In this document: positions 1-7,459 of the stretch, in pieces | How the letters are laid out: each line of letters opens with the position of its first letter | How positions within the stretch are numbered: position 1 is the first letter of the stretch | Source of the DNA: CALKWS01 sp035302405 | Lineage (GTDB): Bacteria > Actinomycetota > Actinomycetes > Actinomycetales > Beutenbergiaceae | Reading direction: 5' to 3' | DNA length: 7,713 bases | NCBI GenBank assembly: GCA_035302405.1 | Contig: DATGSR010000103.1 | Location: 1 to 7,713 of the forward strand | Position numbers and translations under genes: made by a program | The notes under the pieces: generated by a model | The model's input: only the letters and a program-made list of their open reading frames with translations | The model's database searches: none | Told to the model about the DNA's origin: nothing

Positions 1-137
1 CCCGTCGAGGAGGGCGTGGCGTCAAGCACCAGCGCCCGGAACGTCCTGGGCGCCGTGTCGCCTGCGCCCGCCCCGCGTCGCTGACTGGGCAGCACGTCCA
101 GCAGCGGCGGCGGCACATTACGTTCACCGGTGGTCAT
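1..137 (-). CDS. Start of a downstream tail-module gene, cut by the window edge
   Basis: The ATG at 137-135 overlaps the stop codon of the hub gene as ATGA. It is preceded by a good Shine-Dalgarno sequence, AGGAAGGG (151-144), with a 6-base spacer, so this start is well supported although only about 45 codons are visible. The peptide begins MTTGERNVPPPLLDVLP, is Pro/Arg-rich at first, then contains RTFRALVLDATPSST. No domain can be recognised in so short a piece, and no signal peptide or membrane segment is present. By position it is a further tail-tip, fibre or minor tail gene expressed from the same operon by translational coupling. The product remains unknown. Confidence 0.72.
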   Translation of the reverse strand, partial: MTTGERNVPPPLLDVLPSQRRGAGAGDTAPRTFRALVLDATPSST

Positions 138-2053
138 GTCAAACCCTTCCTGCCAAACACGGACGTGCGCTGCTCCGAGTTCGGTCCCAGCGCAAGATTC
201 CAGGCCATCACCCGCCGCGGGCCAACCGCGCCCGCCCGCTCAGCCCCCACCTCCACCACGTCCCCCGGATCAAGGTGCGGCAAAGCCAGGTGAGTGAGCT
301 CCACTTCCTGGATCGGGGTCTGCCGCTCCAGGAGGATGCGGCGGGCCTCCCGGTCAGCCTCCGCCTGACTGATCACCTGGTTGGTGGTCTCCCGGTGGTG
401 GAACTCGCGGCCCAGGTTCTCCAGGTGCAGCGGCGAGGTCGGGTCATCCACCGCAGCCCGCCCATGGACCGGGGCGATATCGTTGCCGTCCTCATCGCGG
501 GTGGCTGTGGAGGCGTAGGTGACGACGTTGGCGACGCTGCTCATGTCCATCGACGCGGACACTTCGAGCAGGACCGAGTCCGGCCCCTCGGCTAGCTCCT
601 CAACGGGAGTGTCCTGGTCGCCGACCGGGGCCAGGACGAGCACCCCTTCCCGGTCGGCGTAGAACTCCATGCCGGCGGCGTCAGCGATCTCGAAGATGGC
701 TTCGGCCGGGTCGCCGCCCGGTTCACCTGCCTCATATTCGGGGGCGAGGCGGTGGTCGCTGGGGGTCAGGGCGGTGGTTGCCCACGGTGCGCGGGCGCCC
801 AGGATGGCTTCGACTGCTTCGTGGGCGTACATGCCGCCCACGTCGATCGGGTCACGGAAGGTGGCCTTCTTGAGTTCGGCGATCGCATCGGAGCCGCGCA
901 CCCGTAGCGTGAGGCCTGCCCCGCCGTCGTCGGCCACGACGGGCCAGTCGGGGTAGGTGAGGCCGCATGGGATCTCTGCCCACTGTGCGGGGCTGTTGTC
1001 GTGGGCGGGCATCCACCGGCGGTGCCATACGAGCATCCGGTTGCCTGACAGGGGGGACAGGAGATCTTTGGAGGACCGCACCACGAGGTCGTGGCTGTCT
1101 AGTTGTAGGTCGTGTTCCCACCGGATTTGTGCGTCGCCGCGGCAGGTGACGGTGCCGCCGTCGATGCCGGGGTGGGTGGCGTCTGGGCCGCCGAGTCGGG
1201 CGATCACGGCCCCGTCGGGGTTGATGATCTCTACGCGGGCGTCGGTGACGGGTTCGCGTGAGGCCAGGGCGGCCCGGTATTGGGGGGTGGTGATGACGCG
1301 GCGCCACGGGATTGGTGGCGGTGCGGGGGCGATGGTGCGGGACAGGAGTGTGACTGTCCACCGGCCCACGGACCGGAACGGGGCCGGGGTGAGGGCGGGG
1401 GCGTGGCCGGTGCCCGATAGGCCTGCCACTGGTATGCGCCCCACGGCACGGAACGGTGCGGGGGTGATGTGGCGGTCGGCGAGCACGTCCAGTGGCGACC
1501 ACCGGCCCACCCCACGCACCGGTGCGGGTGCCAGGGAGAACTCCACCGACTCGACCGGTTCGGTCCGGCCGCGGCCACGGAACGGCACCGGCTCCAGGTA
1601 CTGCACCGGCGGCACGTATTCCACGGTCAGGCTGACATCGGACACCCAGATGTAGGTCGTGCTGTTCGCCTGGAAGAACACGGCCAGCCGGTTGCCTGGC
1701 TGCCAGCCGGGCCGGGACACCACCTGCGCCAACGCGTCGGTAATGTCGGCCTCGTGCGTGCCTGCATTGAAGGTATAGCCGGAGTCGATGGTCGCCGTGG
1801 GTCGAGGCGTGCCACTGTCGCCGACCGGCGCGTCATCAAGATCGACGAGCCGCCACCGCGTGTACCGGTCGTCGGTGGTGAACCGCAGGACCGCCGACAC
1901 CAGGCCGCCACTGTCCGGAACCGGGGCCTCGTCCCACCACACGTACGCCCAGTTCTGGGAGTTGAAGCTCCTCGGCTCGCCCCCCGGAAGGAAGGTGCCG
2001 CTGCTGTCCCAGCGTCCGATGCCGGACCAGGGGGGAGTCCACGTTTCAGCCAT
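134..2053 (-). CDS. Tail-tip/baseplate hub protein with N-terminal putative carbohydrate-binding domain (639 aa)
   Basis: Three regions are visible. Residues about 20-147 are beta-rich and end in a DNRLRE-like pattern (EADITDALAQVVSRPGW, then GNRLAVFFQ, then VSDVSLTVEY), suggesting a jelly-roll that may bind host glycans. Residues 153-251 are a Pro/Arg linker with repeated PAPFRxVGRW-type units. Residues about 262-639 resemble the DUF5047-type tail proteins of actinophages and the gp27/XkdQ-like hub fold: DARVEIINPDG, GGTVTCRGDAQIRWE, NRMLVWHRRW, IADAAGMEFYADREGVLVLAP, an AEADREARRILLERQTP helix, then HLDPGDVVEVG. The likely role is the hub closing the tail tube, with the N-terminal part facing the cell wall. 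No lysozyme, peptidase or pectin-lyase motif was seen. The ATG at 2053 follows AGGGAGGG (2070-2063) with a 9-base spacer. It is the only tail gene here separated from its upstream neighbour, by 36 bases, and it overlaps the next gene by ATGA. That it is a tail protein is secure; the exact hub and glycan-binding assignments are inferred from sequence patterns. Confidence 0.82.
   Translation of the reverse strand: MAETWTPPWSGIGRWDSSGTFLPGGEPRSFNSQNWAYVWWDEAPVPDSGGLVSAVLRFTTDDRYTRWRLVDLDDAPVGDSGTPRPTATIDSGYTFNAGTHEADITDALAQVVSRPGWQPGNRLAVFFQANSTTYIWVSDVSLTVEYVPPVQYLEPVPFRGRGRTEPVESVEFSLAPAPVRGVGRWSPLDVLADRHITPAPFRAVGRIPVAGLSGTGHAPALTPAPFRSVGRWTVTLLSRTIAPAPPPIPWRRVITTPQYRAALASREPVTDARVEIINPDGAVIARLGGPDATHPGIDGGTVTCRGDAQIRWEHDLQLDSHDLVVRSSKDLLSPLSGNRMLVWHRRWMPAHDNSPAQWAEIPCGLTYPDWPVVADDGGAGLTLRVRGSDAIAELKKATFRDPIDVGGMYAHEAVEAILGARAPWATTALTPSDHRLAPEYEAGEPGGDPAEAIFEIADAAGMEFYADREGVLVLAPVGDQDTPVEELAEGPDSVLLEVSASMDMSSVANVVTYASTATRDEDGNDIAPVHGRAAVDDPTSPLHLENLGREFHHRETTNQVISQAEADREARRILLERQTPIQEVELTHLALPHLDPGDVVEVGAERAGAVGPRRVMAWNLALGPNSEQRTSVFGRKGLT
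1358..1597 (-). repeat. Degenerate PAPFRxVGRW repeat linker inside the hub protein
   Basis: Residues 153-232 of the 639-aa protein hold four copies of an 11-residue motif: LEPVPFRGRGR (153), LAPAPVRGVGR (174), ITPAPFRAVGR (196) and LTPAPFRSVGR (221). The spacing is 21, 22 and 25 residues. A decayed fifth copy, IAPAPPPIPWRR, follows at 241-252 (to about position 1298), and a related unit, WTPPWSGIGRW, sits at residues 5-15 (2009-2041). The intervening residues are not conserved and codons differ between copies, so the units are old rather than freshly duplicated. The block joins the N-terminal beta domain to the hub domain and probably serves as an extended spacer; that role is an inference. 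Confidence 0.8.
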
Positions 2054-2089
2054 AGCCCACCGCCCTCCCTGAACTGTTCCCGCTCGTGG

Positions 2090-2479
2090 TCACTCGTCCT
2101 CTAGGCCACAAATCCCTGGGTTGGTGGACCAGTTCGCCGTCACCGTCGACCCGTTCAACGCCAGCTCGGTCTGCCCAGGCCCCGACCCGAAGTCGTCCAC
2201 CACCCCGATCAGGGCGCCGTCATGTTCCAGCACGATCATCGACACCGGGTCGCCCGTGGCGTTCTCGAAGTTGGTCGGGGCAGCCTGCAGCCACCCGTCC
2301 ACCACCTCCACGCTCGACAGAGGCGCCGACGCCTGCCGGGCCGCCGAGGGCACGTCAGAGAGCAGCGAATGCGACCCATAGTTGGGGGTGTAGCCGCTGG
2401 TCACCAGGTGGGCGGTGATCGTGCCCGCCTCGAGGGTTTCCATGAATGCCTGATATTGAGCCTGGTAGAACCCGCTCAT
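2090..2479 (-). CDS. Small minor tail protein (129 aa)
   Basis: This 129-residue soluble protein has no membrane segment or signal peptide. Its pattern matches small structural proteins common in siphovirus tail modules: AHLVTSGYTPNYGSHSLLSDV near residues 23-43, LSSVEVVDGWLQAAPTNF in the middle, then VSMIVLEHDG, IGVVDDFGSG and a C-terminal LNGSTVTANWSTNPGICGL. That layout (a YTPNxxxHxxLSDV start, a value-plus-unit core and a WSxxxGIxxL end) is familiar from minor tail proteins encoded between the distal tail protein and the hub or fibre genes. The start at 2479 is firm: it overlaps the stop of the 650-aa gene as ATGA and follows GGAGGT (2491-2486) with a 6-base spacer. It is translationally coupled to its upstream neighbour. 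The precise place of the protein in the virion cannot be read from sequence. A cysteine near the C-terminus (residue 124) is its only one. Confidence 0.78.
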   Translation of the reverse strand: MSGFYQAQYQAFMETLEAGTITAHLVTSGYTPNYGSHSLLSDVPSAARQASAPLSSVEVVDGWLQAAPTNFENATGDPVSMIVLEHDGALIGVVDDFGSGPGQTELALNGSTVTANWSTNPGICGLEDE

Positions 2480-4428
2480 GCTGGGACCTCCATATCTGTT
2501 TCGTCGTTGTCACTGAAAGGACCCGCACCTGCCGGGCCACCGAACCGGTGCATGATGGGCGCGCCGGTGTGTCCCGTGGGCTCCACCGGAGCCGACTCCC
2601 GCCACGGCACCGTGATCTCCCGCCGCTGCAACGGCCCCGTCGTCACCCGCGCAACCTCAACCTCGCCAGCAACACCGAAGATCAACTCCCCCCCGTCCCG
2701 GTACCCCGGCCCCGCGTCCTCCGCCTCACCCGGGAACCGGACACCCAACGGCTCACCGGCGTACAACAGCTCGACCAAGTGATCACGGTCCTCCTGCGTG
2801 AACGCGTGCAACACCAGCGTCCCGGACCGCCCCCGACGCGTGCCGTAAGAGAACCGGGGCCACTCATCGCCCATCGGATCGGTCACCTGCGTGGCCCGTA
2901 TCGGCCGGTGCGGGCCATCCTGCCGGATGTAGCAGCGCACCCACGTCGACAACGGGGCACGGGCCGCAAACAGGTAGGACCATCGCGACCGGTTCGCCAC
3001 CTGCCCCGACAGCCCCCACCCGGACACCAGACGCTGCCCATCCAACTCGTTCACGGCACGGGCACGGTAAGCAACCACGCGCCCCAGCGGGGCACGCACA
3101 TCAGTCACAGTCACGGCCCCGTCGCTGGGCATCGTGAACGAATCCACCCGCACCCACAGGCCCTCGCCCGTGATCCGCTCCAGATCCACCACCAGGCCCG
3201 CATCAGCCACCACCTGCACCAGCACACCATCGGCCCCCGACCACACCTCAACCCCTGGGGTTGCCGGCTCAGTCCACGTGATCGTGAAATCGCGTGTCAC
3301 CCACGACGACCACGAACCACCCGTCTGCTGCACCTGCACCCGCCGCTGATACAAGCCGCCCTGAATCCACTCCAACGGCGGCACCTGCCACTCTGACGCA
3401 CGGCCGGGCTGCACGCCCGAGTCATAGACGATCGACCCGAAGTGGGCCAGCTGCACCCGAAACGCCGTCTGCGTACCGCGCGGCGTAGACGAATCCCACG
3501 CCACCACCGGCGACAAGTCGTCATGGAACACGTCCGGCCCGAACAGGTCCGCCGTGGGTGGTGTCACCGGCGTGAACGAATCCGTCCCCGACCACTCCGA
3601 CCAGCGCCCATCCACACCCTCACGGGTGCGCACCTGCCACCCATGCGGCGCGTTCGCCGTATACAACCCGGCAGGGATCGCCGCCGACTCCACCGTGGCC
3701 GCGTTCGTCGTCTCACCGGCAACCAGCGCACCAGTCGACGCGTTCCAATACCGCTCATCACCATCCATCAGCACACGCAACTGGTAGGCGTCCTGAAACC
3801 CGCCAGGAACAACCGGACGATGCTGCCACTCGTGCACCACATCGCCCGAGTTCGTCACCTCATCCCCGTTACCCGGAGCCAGCAACACCGGCGCCCCAGG
3901 CCCAGCAGGCGGCAACAACTCAATCGCCACCGTCCGCGACCCGTCCCAATCCAGGTCACCCAACAGGCCGCCGGCCGTAGAGGCATCCCACGCCCCACGC
4001 ACACCGAACCCGAATGGGTCCTCACCCGGCAACACGACCATCCCGGCCCCATCACCAGCCGACGCCTGCGCCCCCACCGTGAACACCCCACCAAACGGGC
4101 GAGCCTGGACCGCGCCAACCCCCGCCCGCGTCACCCCCACACCCGAGGTGTCGGTGAATACCACCAGCCGCTGCGACGCATAGTTCGGCGACTCACTCAA
4201 CCGCGCCCCCGGAGCCGCCTGATACACCGCCACCGTCCGCGCGAACGAACCAATCGCCAGCATCTGCCACTGCCGCAGCCGCGACCACGCCGACCCTGGA
4301 CGCCACGACAGGCCAGACATCCACGACGGATATACCGCCACCAGCAAGAAGCCCACATCACCCGCCCGCGCGGCAGCAGGCCACTGGGGCGTGCGAGTCC
4401 ACCCGGAATCGTGAATCAGAGCAACCAT
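2476..4428 (-). CDS. Minor tail protein with jelly-roll-like N-terminus, FN3-like repeats and distal-tail-like C-terminal domain (650 aa)
   Basis: Residues 1-172 form a beta-rich domain starting MVALIHDSGW, of a type often found at the front of actinophage minor tail proteins. Residues about 175-287 and 288-387 are two FN3-like sandwiches; both end with a Trp-rich strand (GRWSEWSGTDSFT and GSWSSWVTRDFTITW), and each holds a typical FxxxYQLRV or AFRVQL core strand. A third, more divergent FN3-like unit spans about 390-470. The C-terminal domain, about 480-613, has the pattern RSGTLVLHAFTQEDRD, LLYAGEPLGVRFPG, then ITVPWRES, as in the C-terminal domains of actinophage minor tail and distal tail proteins. 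The final 35 residues are Gly/Pro-rich and probably disordered. The likely role is a structural ring or decoration at the distal tail beneath the tape measure chamber, with FN3 units for surface contact. The ATG at 4428 overlaps the tape measure stop as TGATG and follows GGAGGG (4444-4439) with a 10-base spacer. The class is well supported; the exact virion position is not. Confidence 0.85.
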   Translation of the reverse strand: MVALIHDSGWTRTPQWPAAARAGDVGFLLVAVYPSWMSGLSWRPGSAWSRLRQWQMLAIGSFARTVAVYQAAPGARLSESPNYASQRLVVFTDTSGVGVTRAGVGAVQARPFGGVFTVGAQASAGDGAGMVVLPGEDPFGFGVRGAWDASTAGGLLGDLDWDGSRTVAIELLPPAGPGAPVLLAPGNGDEVTNSGDVVHEWQHRPVVPGGFQDAYQLRVLMDGDERYWNASTGALVAGETTNAATVESAAIPAGLYTANAPHGWQVRTREGVDGRWSEWSGTDSFTPVTPPTADLFGPDVFHDDLSPVVAWDSSTPRGTQTAFRVQLAHFGSIVYDSGVQPGRASEWQVPPLEWIQGGLYQRRVQVQQTGGSWSSWVTRDFTITWTEPATPGVEVWSGADGVLVQVVADAGLVVDLERITGEGLWVRVDSFTMPSDGAVTVTDVRAPLGRVVAYRARAVNELDGQRLVSGWGLSGQVANRSRWSYLFAARAPLSTWVRCYIRQDGPHRPIRATQVTDPMGDEWPRFSYGTRRGRSGTLVLHAFTQEDRDHLVELLYAGEPLGVRFPGEAEDAGPGYRDGGELIFGVAGEVEVARVTTGPLQRREITVPWRESAPVEPTGHTGAPIMHRFGGPAGAGPFSDNDETDMEVPA

Positions 4429-7412
4429 CAGCGGTTCACCCTCCGGCCAGCCGTCACAACTTCCCGCGCCTCACGATTCGCAATCGGCCGCACGAACGCG
4501 GTCATCGCACGCCCCTCAACCACAAGCTCAACCCGATCCGGGAACACGGGCGCCGCCGCCTGCGGGGCCGCCACCGTCCGCGAGGCCGGCATGTACTGTG
4601 CCGGATACTGACGCGGCACCTGACCACCAGCCCGGTAGCCGAGCACGCCCGCGAGCGCCCCCGACAGGGCCATGTCCCGCAGCCCGTACATCGCGGCGTG
4701 CCCCCCGGCGGCAATGACTTCGCGCTTGGTCCAGATGTGCTCGCCGTCGTCCAGCCGGTACGGTTCACCGTTCGGTCCCACGGCACGTACCGAGTCGCGG
4801 GTGCCGTCGCCGCCGGAGACGGGGCCGCCGAGTGCCCGGTACTGGATGCGCCGGTGTGACGGGTCGAGCACCGGGCCACCGGTGTAGCCGCCGTAGTGAC
4901 GCAGCGCAGCGGCGGTGTACCGGGCGCCCGACGCGGCTTGCCCACGCGTGAGGTTGTCCCGCGCGCGGATGTCCACCCACGCCGTACCGATCGACACCCC
5001 ATCCCAGCGGCGCCTGAACGCAGCGATCTGGGCCTCGGCGTTCATGTTCGCCTCAACGTCAATGAACACCTCACGCGGCAGCAGGCCGAGCTCGGTGGCG
5101 AGGTCCTTGGCCTTGTCCTCCGACATGCCCATCGATGTCGCGGTCTCCACGAACCGTTCGCGGGCGCGGGCCATCTCGTCAGCGATCTCCTCGGTGGCCC
5201 GGTCGGCCTCCCGCATCGAGTCCACGACGTCGAGCCCGGAGGATGCGATGTTGTCCAGCGCGGCCTGGTTCGCCCGCCCGGCGTCGGTGGTGATGTCGAG
5301 CGTGCGCCCGTGCTGCTCAACGGAATCAGTGGCCGAGTCGAACGCCTGCTCAAGGCGGCGCATCGCGTCACGCTCCGACAACGCGATACCGGCAGCCTCA
5401 CGCTGAGCGTCCATCAGCTCACGCATGGCCTGCTCCTGCGCCTCCGCAGAGTCCGTCGTCAGGTCCAGCTGACGACCCAACTCCTCCTGCGGGCCGACAC
5501 CGTCAGCCGCGGCACCACCGGCGTCACCGGTGGCCCACGCGAGCAGCTTGAACGCATCCCCCGTCACCCCGGCCTCGTTGCCGGCCGCGTACAGGGCGTC
5601 CTTGAACGCGGGCATGGAGTCGAGCAGGTTCTGTGCCGCCTGGTCGGTGGCCCCAGCCTCGATCCACAGGCCCCGGAAGTGCTCTTGCGCCTGCTCCAGC
5701 GGCATCGACGCGAGCGCCTGCCCCATCGTCTCGAACGCGGCGGCCGTGTCGGAGATACCGTCCGCGTCCAGCCCGATCCCGCCGAAGATCTTGTCTGCCC
5801 AGTTCTGGTTAGCGACCGCCTCCGCGGCCGATGCCAGGTCCCCGAACCGGTGCGTGGCGATCCGGCCTGCCTCGGCCATCTCTCCCAGGGTGCTGGCGTA
5901 GTAGTCGCCCGAGATGCGTGCGCCTTCGAGGATGTTGACCATCTCTTCGAGGCTGTAGGTGGTGCGCTCCACGCCCCGCGCCTCGTCCACGATCGACTTG
6001 ACCCCGGCAGAGAACGCGGCCGTGGCAGCCGCCGCCACCCCGGCGCGGGCGGCGAACCGGCCCACGCCCGCAGTCAGGCGGCCGATGCCGGACACCGCGG
6101 TGCCGATGCCGAGATTTTTCAGCGCCGTAGATACCCCGGCCACCGCGACTGCGAGACGCCCCAGCCCGGCCACACCCAGCAGCACCAGCCCGCCGCCACC
6201 GACGATAGCCATCGAGGCGGTCTTCACCCAGTCCGGCAGCTCCCCGAACTCCTGCGCCACAGACGCCACCGCGCCCGCAACGTCCGCCACCAGAGGCAGC
6301 GCGACCGCACCGAACTCGATCGCAGCGTCCTTGATGTTGTTCCACGCCACCGTGATCTTCGAGGCCGTCGTCTCGTACCGGACCTCGGCCTCGTTCGTCA
6401 GCGCAATGTTCTCCTCGAACGCCGCGTTGCCCGCGTCGAACGCCGCCGCGAGCACGTCACCCGAACCCGCGAGCCGCAGCAGCGCGTCACGTGTGCGCAG
6501 CTCGGTGACCCCGAGGTCCTCCAGCATGCCCAGCGTCGTCGTGCCCTGAGCCTCAGCGTTCGCCAGCCCATCCACGACGGCCACCAGCGCACCGGCGGCG
6601 TCATCGCGCCAGGCGGTAGCGAACTGCTCGGCCGACATGCCAGCCACGTCAGCCCACGCCTGCATGTCCCGCCCGCCGGCCTGCACGTCGGAGGCGATGT
6701 TCATCATCACCCGCGAGATCGCAGAACCACCGGCCTGAGCCTCAATACCGACCGCAGACAGGGCCGTGGCCAGGCCCATGACCTCGGCCTCAGTGAGACC
6801 CACCTGGTTGCCGGCACCAGCAATCCGCAGACCCATCTCCACGATCTCGGACTCAGTCGCGGCGAAGTTGTTACCCAGGTCCACGACCGCCGACCCGAGC
6901 CGGTCAACGTTGTCCGTGCCGGTGCCCATGATCTCGGTGAACCGGGCGAACGCCGTCGCCGCCTGGTCCGCCGTCAGGTCCGTCGTATTGCCCAGGTCGA
7001 GCATCACCCGCGAGAAGTCCGCCACGTCATCCACGGCCACACCCAGACGCCCGGCGGCCTCAGCCGTGGCAGCAATCTCGGTGTGCGTGGCAGGCAGGGT
7101 GCGGGCCATCTCCCGCAGGTCATCCTCGAGCCGCACCATCTGCTCGTGCGTGCCGTCGTTGACCTTCTGCACATCAGCCCACGACGACTCCCAGTCGATC
7201 GCGGCCTTCGTCGCGGCACCCGCCGCGGCGACCATCGCCCCGCCAAGCATGCCGGCGGTGTTGGCCACGGTGGTGATCGAGGCCGAGTGCCGCTCGATCT
7301 TGTCCAGGCCCCGGGCGGTAAAGTCCTGCGCCGACTGCGTCGCGGTGCGCATGCCGTTGACAAAACCGGTGACGCGCGCCCCGAGGTTGAGGGTAATTGA
7401 GCGGTCGGCCAC
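4428..7412 (-). CDS. Phage tail tape measure protein, TP901 type (994 aa)
   Basis: This is the length ruler and internal chaperone of the tail tube; in this family it also enters the cell envelope during DNA delivery. The TP901/PhageMin_Tail core lies at about residues 70-350: AAIDWESSWADVQKV, a run of amphipathic helices, then NNFAATESEIVEMGLRIAGAG and GLTEAEVMGLATALSAVGIEAQAGGSA, which are hallmarks of the family. Hydrophobic stretches follow at about 368-388 and 399-432, then Ala-rich and Gln/Glu-rich helical segments. Two LDxTTD-type motifs sit at 646 and 702, followed by the MGMSEDKAKDLATELGLLP segment usual in actinophage tape measures. The C-terminus has an ALGGPVSGGDGTRDS and LDDGEHIWTKREVI motif, also common in these proteins. 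No peptidase or lysozyme motif was seen. The start is GTG at 7412, chosen because a 9-base Shine-Dalgarno site lies just upstream. At about 1.5 angstrom per residue, the usual rule implies a tail near 150 nm. The stop overlaps the next gene. Confidence 0.96.
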   Translation of the reverse strand: MADRSITLNLGARVTGFVNGMRTATQSAQDFTARGLDKIERHSASITTVANTAGMLGGAMVAAAGAATKAAIDWESSWADVQKVNDGTHEQMVRLEDDLREMARTLPATHTEIAATAEAAGRLGVAVDDVADFSRVMLDLGNTTDLTADQAATAFARFTEIMGTGTDNVDRLGSAVVDLGNNFAATESEIVEMGLRIAGAGNQVGLTEAEVMGLATALSAVGIEAQAGGSAISRVMMNIASDVQAGGRDMQAWADVAGMSAEQFATAWRDDAAGALVAVVDGLANAEAQGTTTLGMLEDLGVTELRTRDALLRLAGSGDVLAAAFDAGNAAFEENIALTNEAEVRYETTASKITVAWNNIKDAAIEFGAVALPLVADVAGAVASVAQEFGELPDWVKTASMAIVGGGGLVLLGVAGLGRLAVAVAGVSTALKNLGIGTAVSGIGRLTAGVGRFAARAGVAAAATAAFSAGVKSIVDEARGVERTTYSLEEMVNILEGARISGDYYASTLGEMAEAGRIATHRFGDLASAAEAVANQNWADKIFGGIGLDADGISDTAAAFETMGQALASMPLEQAQEHFRGLWIEAGATDQAAQNLLDSMPAFKDALYAAGNEAGVTGDAFKLLAWATGDAGGAAADGVGPQEELGRQLDLTTDSAEAQEQAMRELMDAQREAAGIALSERDAMRRLEQAFDSATDSVEQHGRTLDITTDAGRANQAALDNIASSGLDVVDSMREADRATEEIADEMARARERFVETATSMGMSEDKAKDLATELGLLPREVFIDVEANMNAEAQIAAFRRRWDGVSIGTAWVDIRARDNLTRGQAASGARYTAAALRHYGGYTGGPVLDPSHRRIQYRALGGPVSGGDGTRDSVRAVGPNGEPYRLDDGEHIWTKREVIAAGGHAAMYGLRDMALSGALAGVLGYRAGGQVPRQYPAQYMPASRTVAAPQAAAPVFPDRVELVVEGRAMTAFVRPIANREAREVVTAGRRVNR
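5247..5477 (-). repeat. Paired LDxTTD motifs inside the tape measure protein
   Basis: Residues 646-666 and 702-722 of the tape measure align without gaps: GRQLDLTTD followed by SAEAQEQAM, against GRTLDITTD followed by AGRANQAAL. The period is 56 residues, and the segment between them is helical and charged. The second copy, with GRANQAALDNIA, is the form often seen once in tape measure proteins. The DNA copies are 5415-5477 and 5247-5309. The pair probably reflects an old internal duplication of a helical unit. Confidence 0.6.
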
Positions 7413-7417
7413 GACGA

Positions 7418-7426
7418 ATCACCTCC
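7418..7426 (-). promoter_or_regulatory. Extended Shine-Dalgarno site for the tape measure gene
   Basis: On the minus strand this reads GGAGGTGAT, a nine-base perfect complement to the bacterial 16S rRNA 3' end (ATCACCTCC). It lies 5 bases before the GTG at 7412 counted from the end of the match, or 9 bases counted from GGAGG. It decides the start codon of the tape measure gene. The strength is notable because most late tail genes here also rely on coupling to an upstream stop codon, which this gene lacks. Confidence 0.85.
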
Positions 7427-7443
7427 CGGGCGGTATGGAGTTC

Positions 7444-7452
7444 TGGGACAAT
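7444..7452 (+). promoter_or_regulatory. Candidate extended -10 promoter for a leaderless mRNA of the small membrane protein
   Basis: The plus strand reads TGG then GACAAT, so a TGn extension precedes a hexamer matching TATAAT at four of six positions. The hexamer ends seven bases before the ATG at 7460, so transcription would begin at or next to the start codon. Leaderless mRNAs are common in actinobacteria. No convincing -35 element is visible. A standard ribosome binding site is absent: the nearest GGAG (7437-7440) is 19 bases from the ATG. The site lies in the 47-base gap between two divergent starts. Confidence 0.4.
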
Positions 7453-7459
7453 CACGGGC

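Noticed and set aside
852..1655. Alternative frames on both strands inside the hub gene, such as 852-1502 minus and 957-1655 plus
   Set aside because: They lie inside a gene with clear hub-domain patterns and translate to Arg/Pro-rich sequence.
2446..4611. Two long plus-strand open frames (2446-3396 and 3442-4611) opposite the 650-aa tail gene
   Set aside because: Both are extremely Arg/Pro/His-rich low-complexity translations without credible ribosome binding sites, and mirror the codon structure of the minus-strand gene.
4896..7400. An 834-codon open frame on the plus strand opposite the tape measure gene
   Set aside because: The translation is dominated by Arg, His, Pro and Val with no family pattern, and it lies entirely antisense to a well-recognised tape measure gene. 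GC-rich genes commonly leave such stop-free shadows.
7397..7459. Upstream TTG start at 7397 for the plus-strand membrane gene
   Set aside because: It would add 21 Arg-rich residues, overlap the tape measure start codon and Shine-Dalgarno site in antisense, and has no ribosome binding site.
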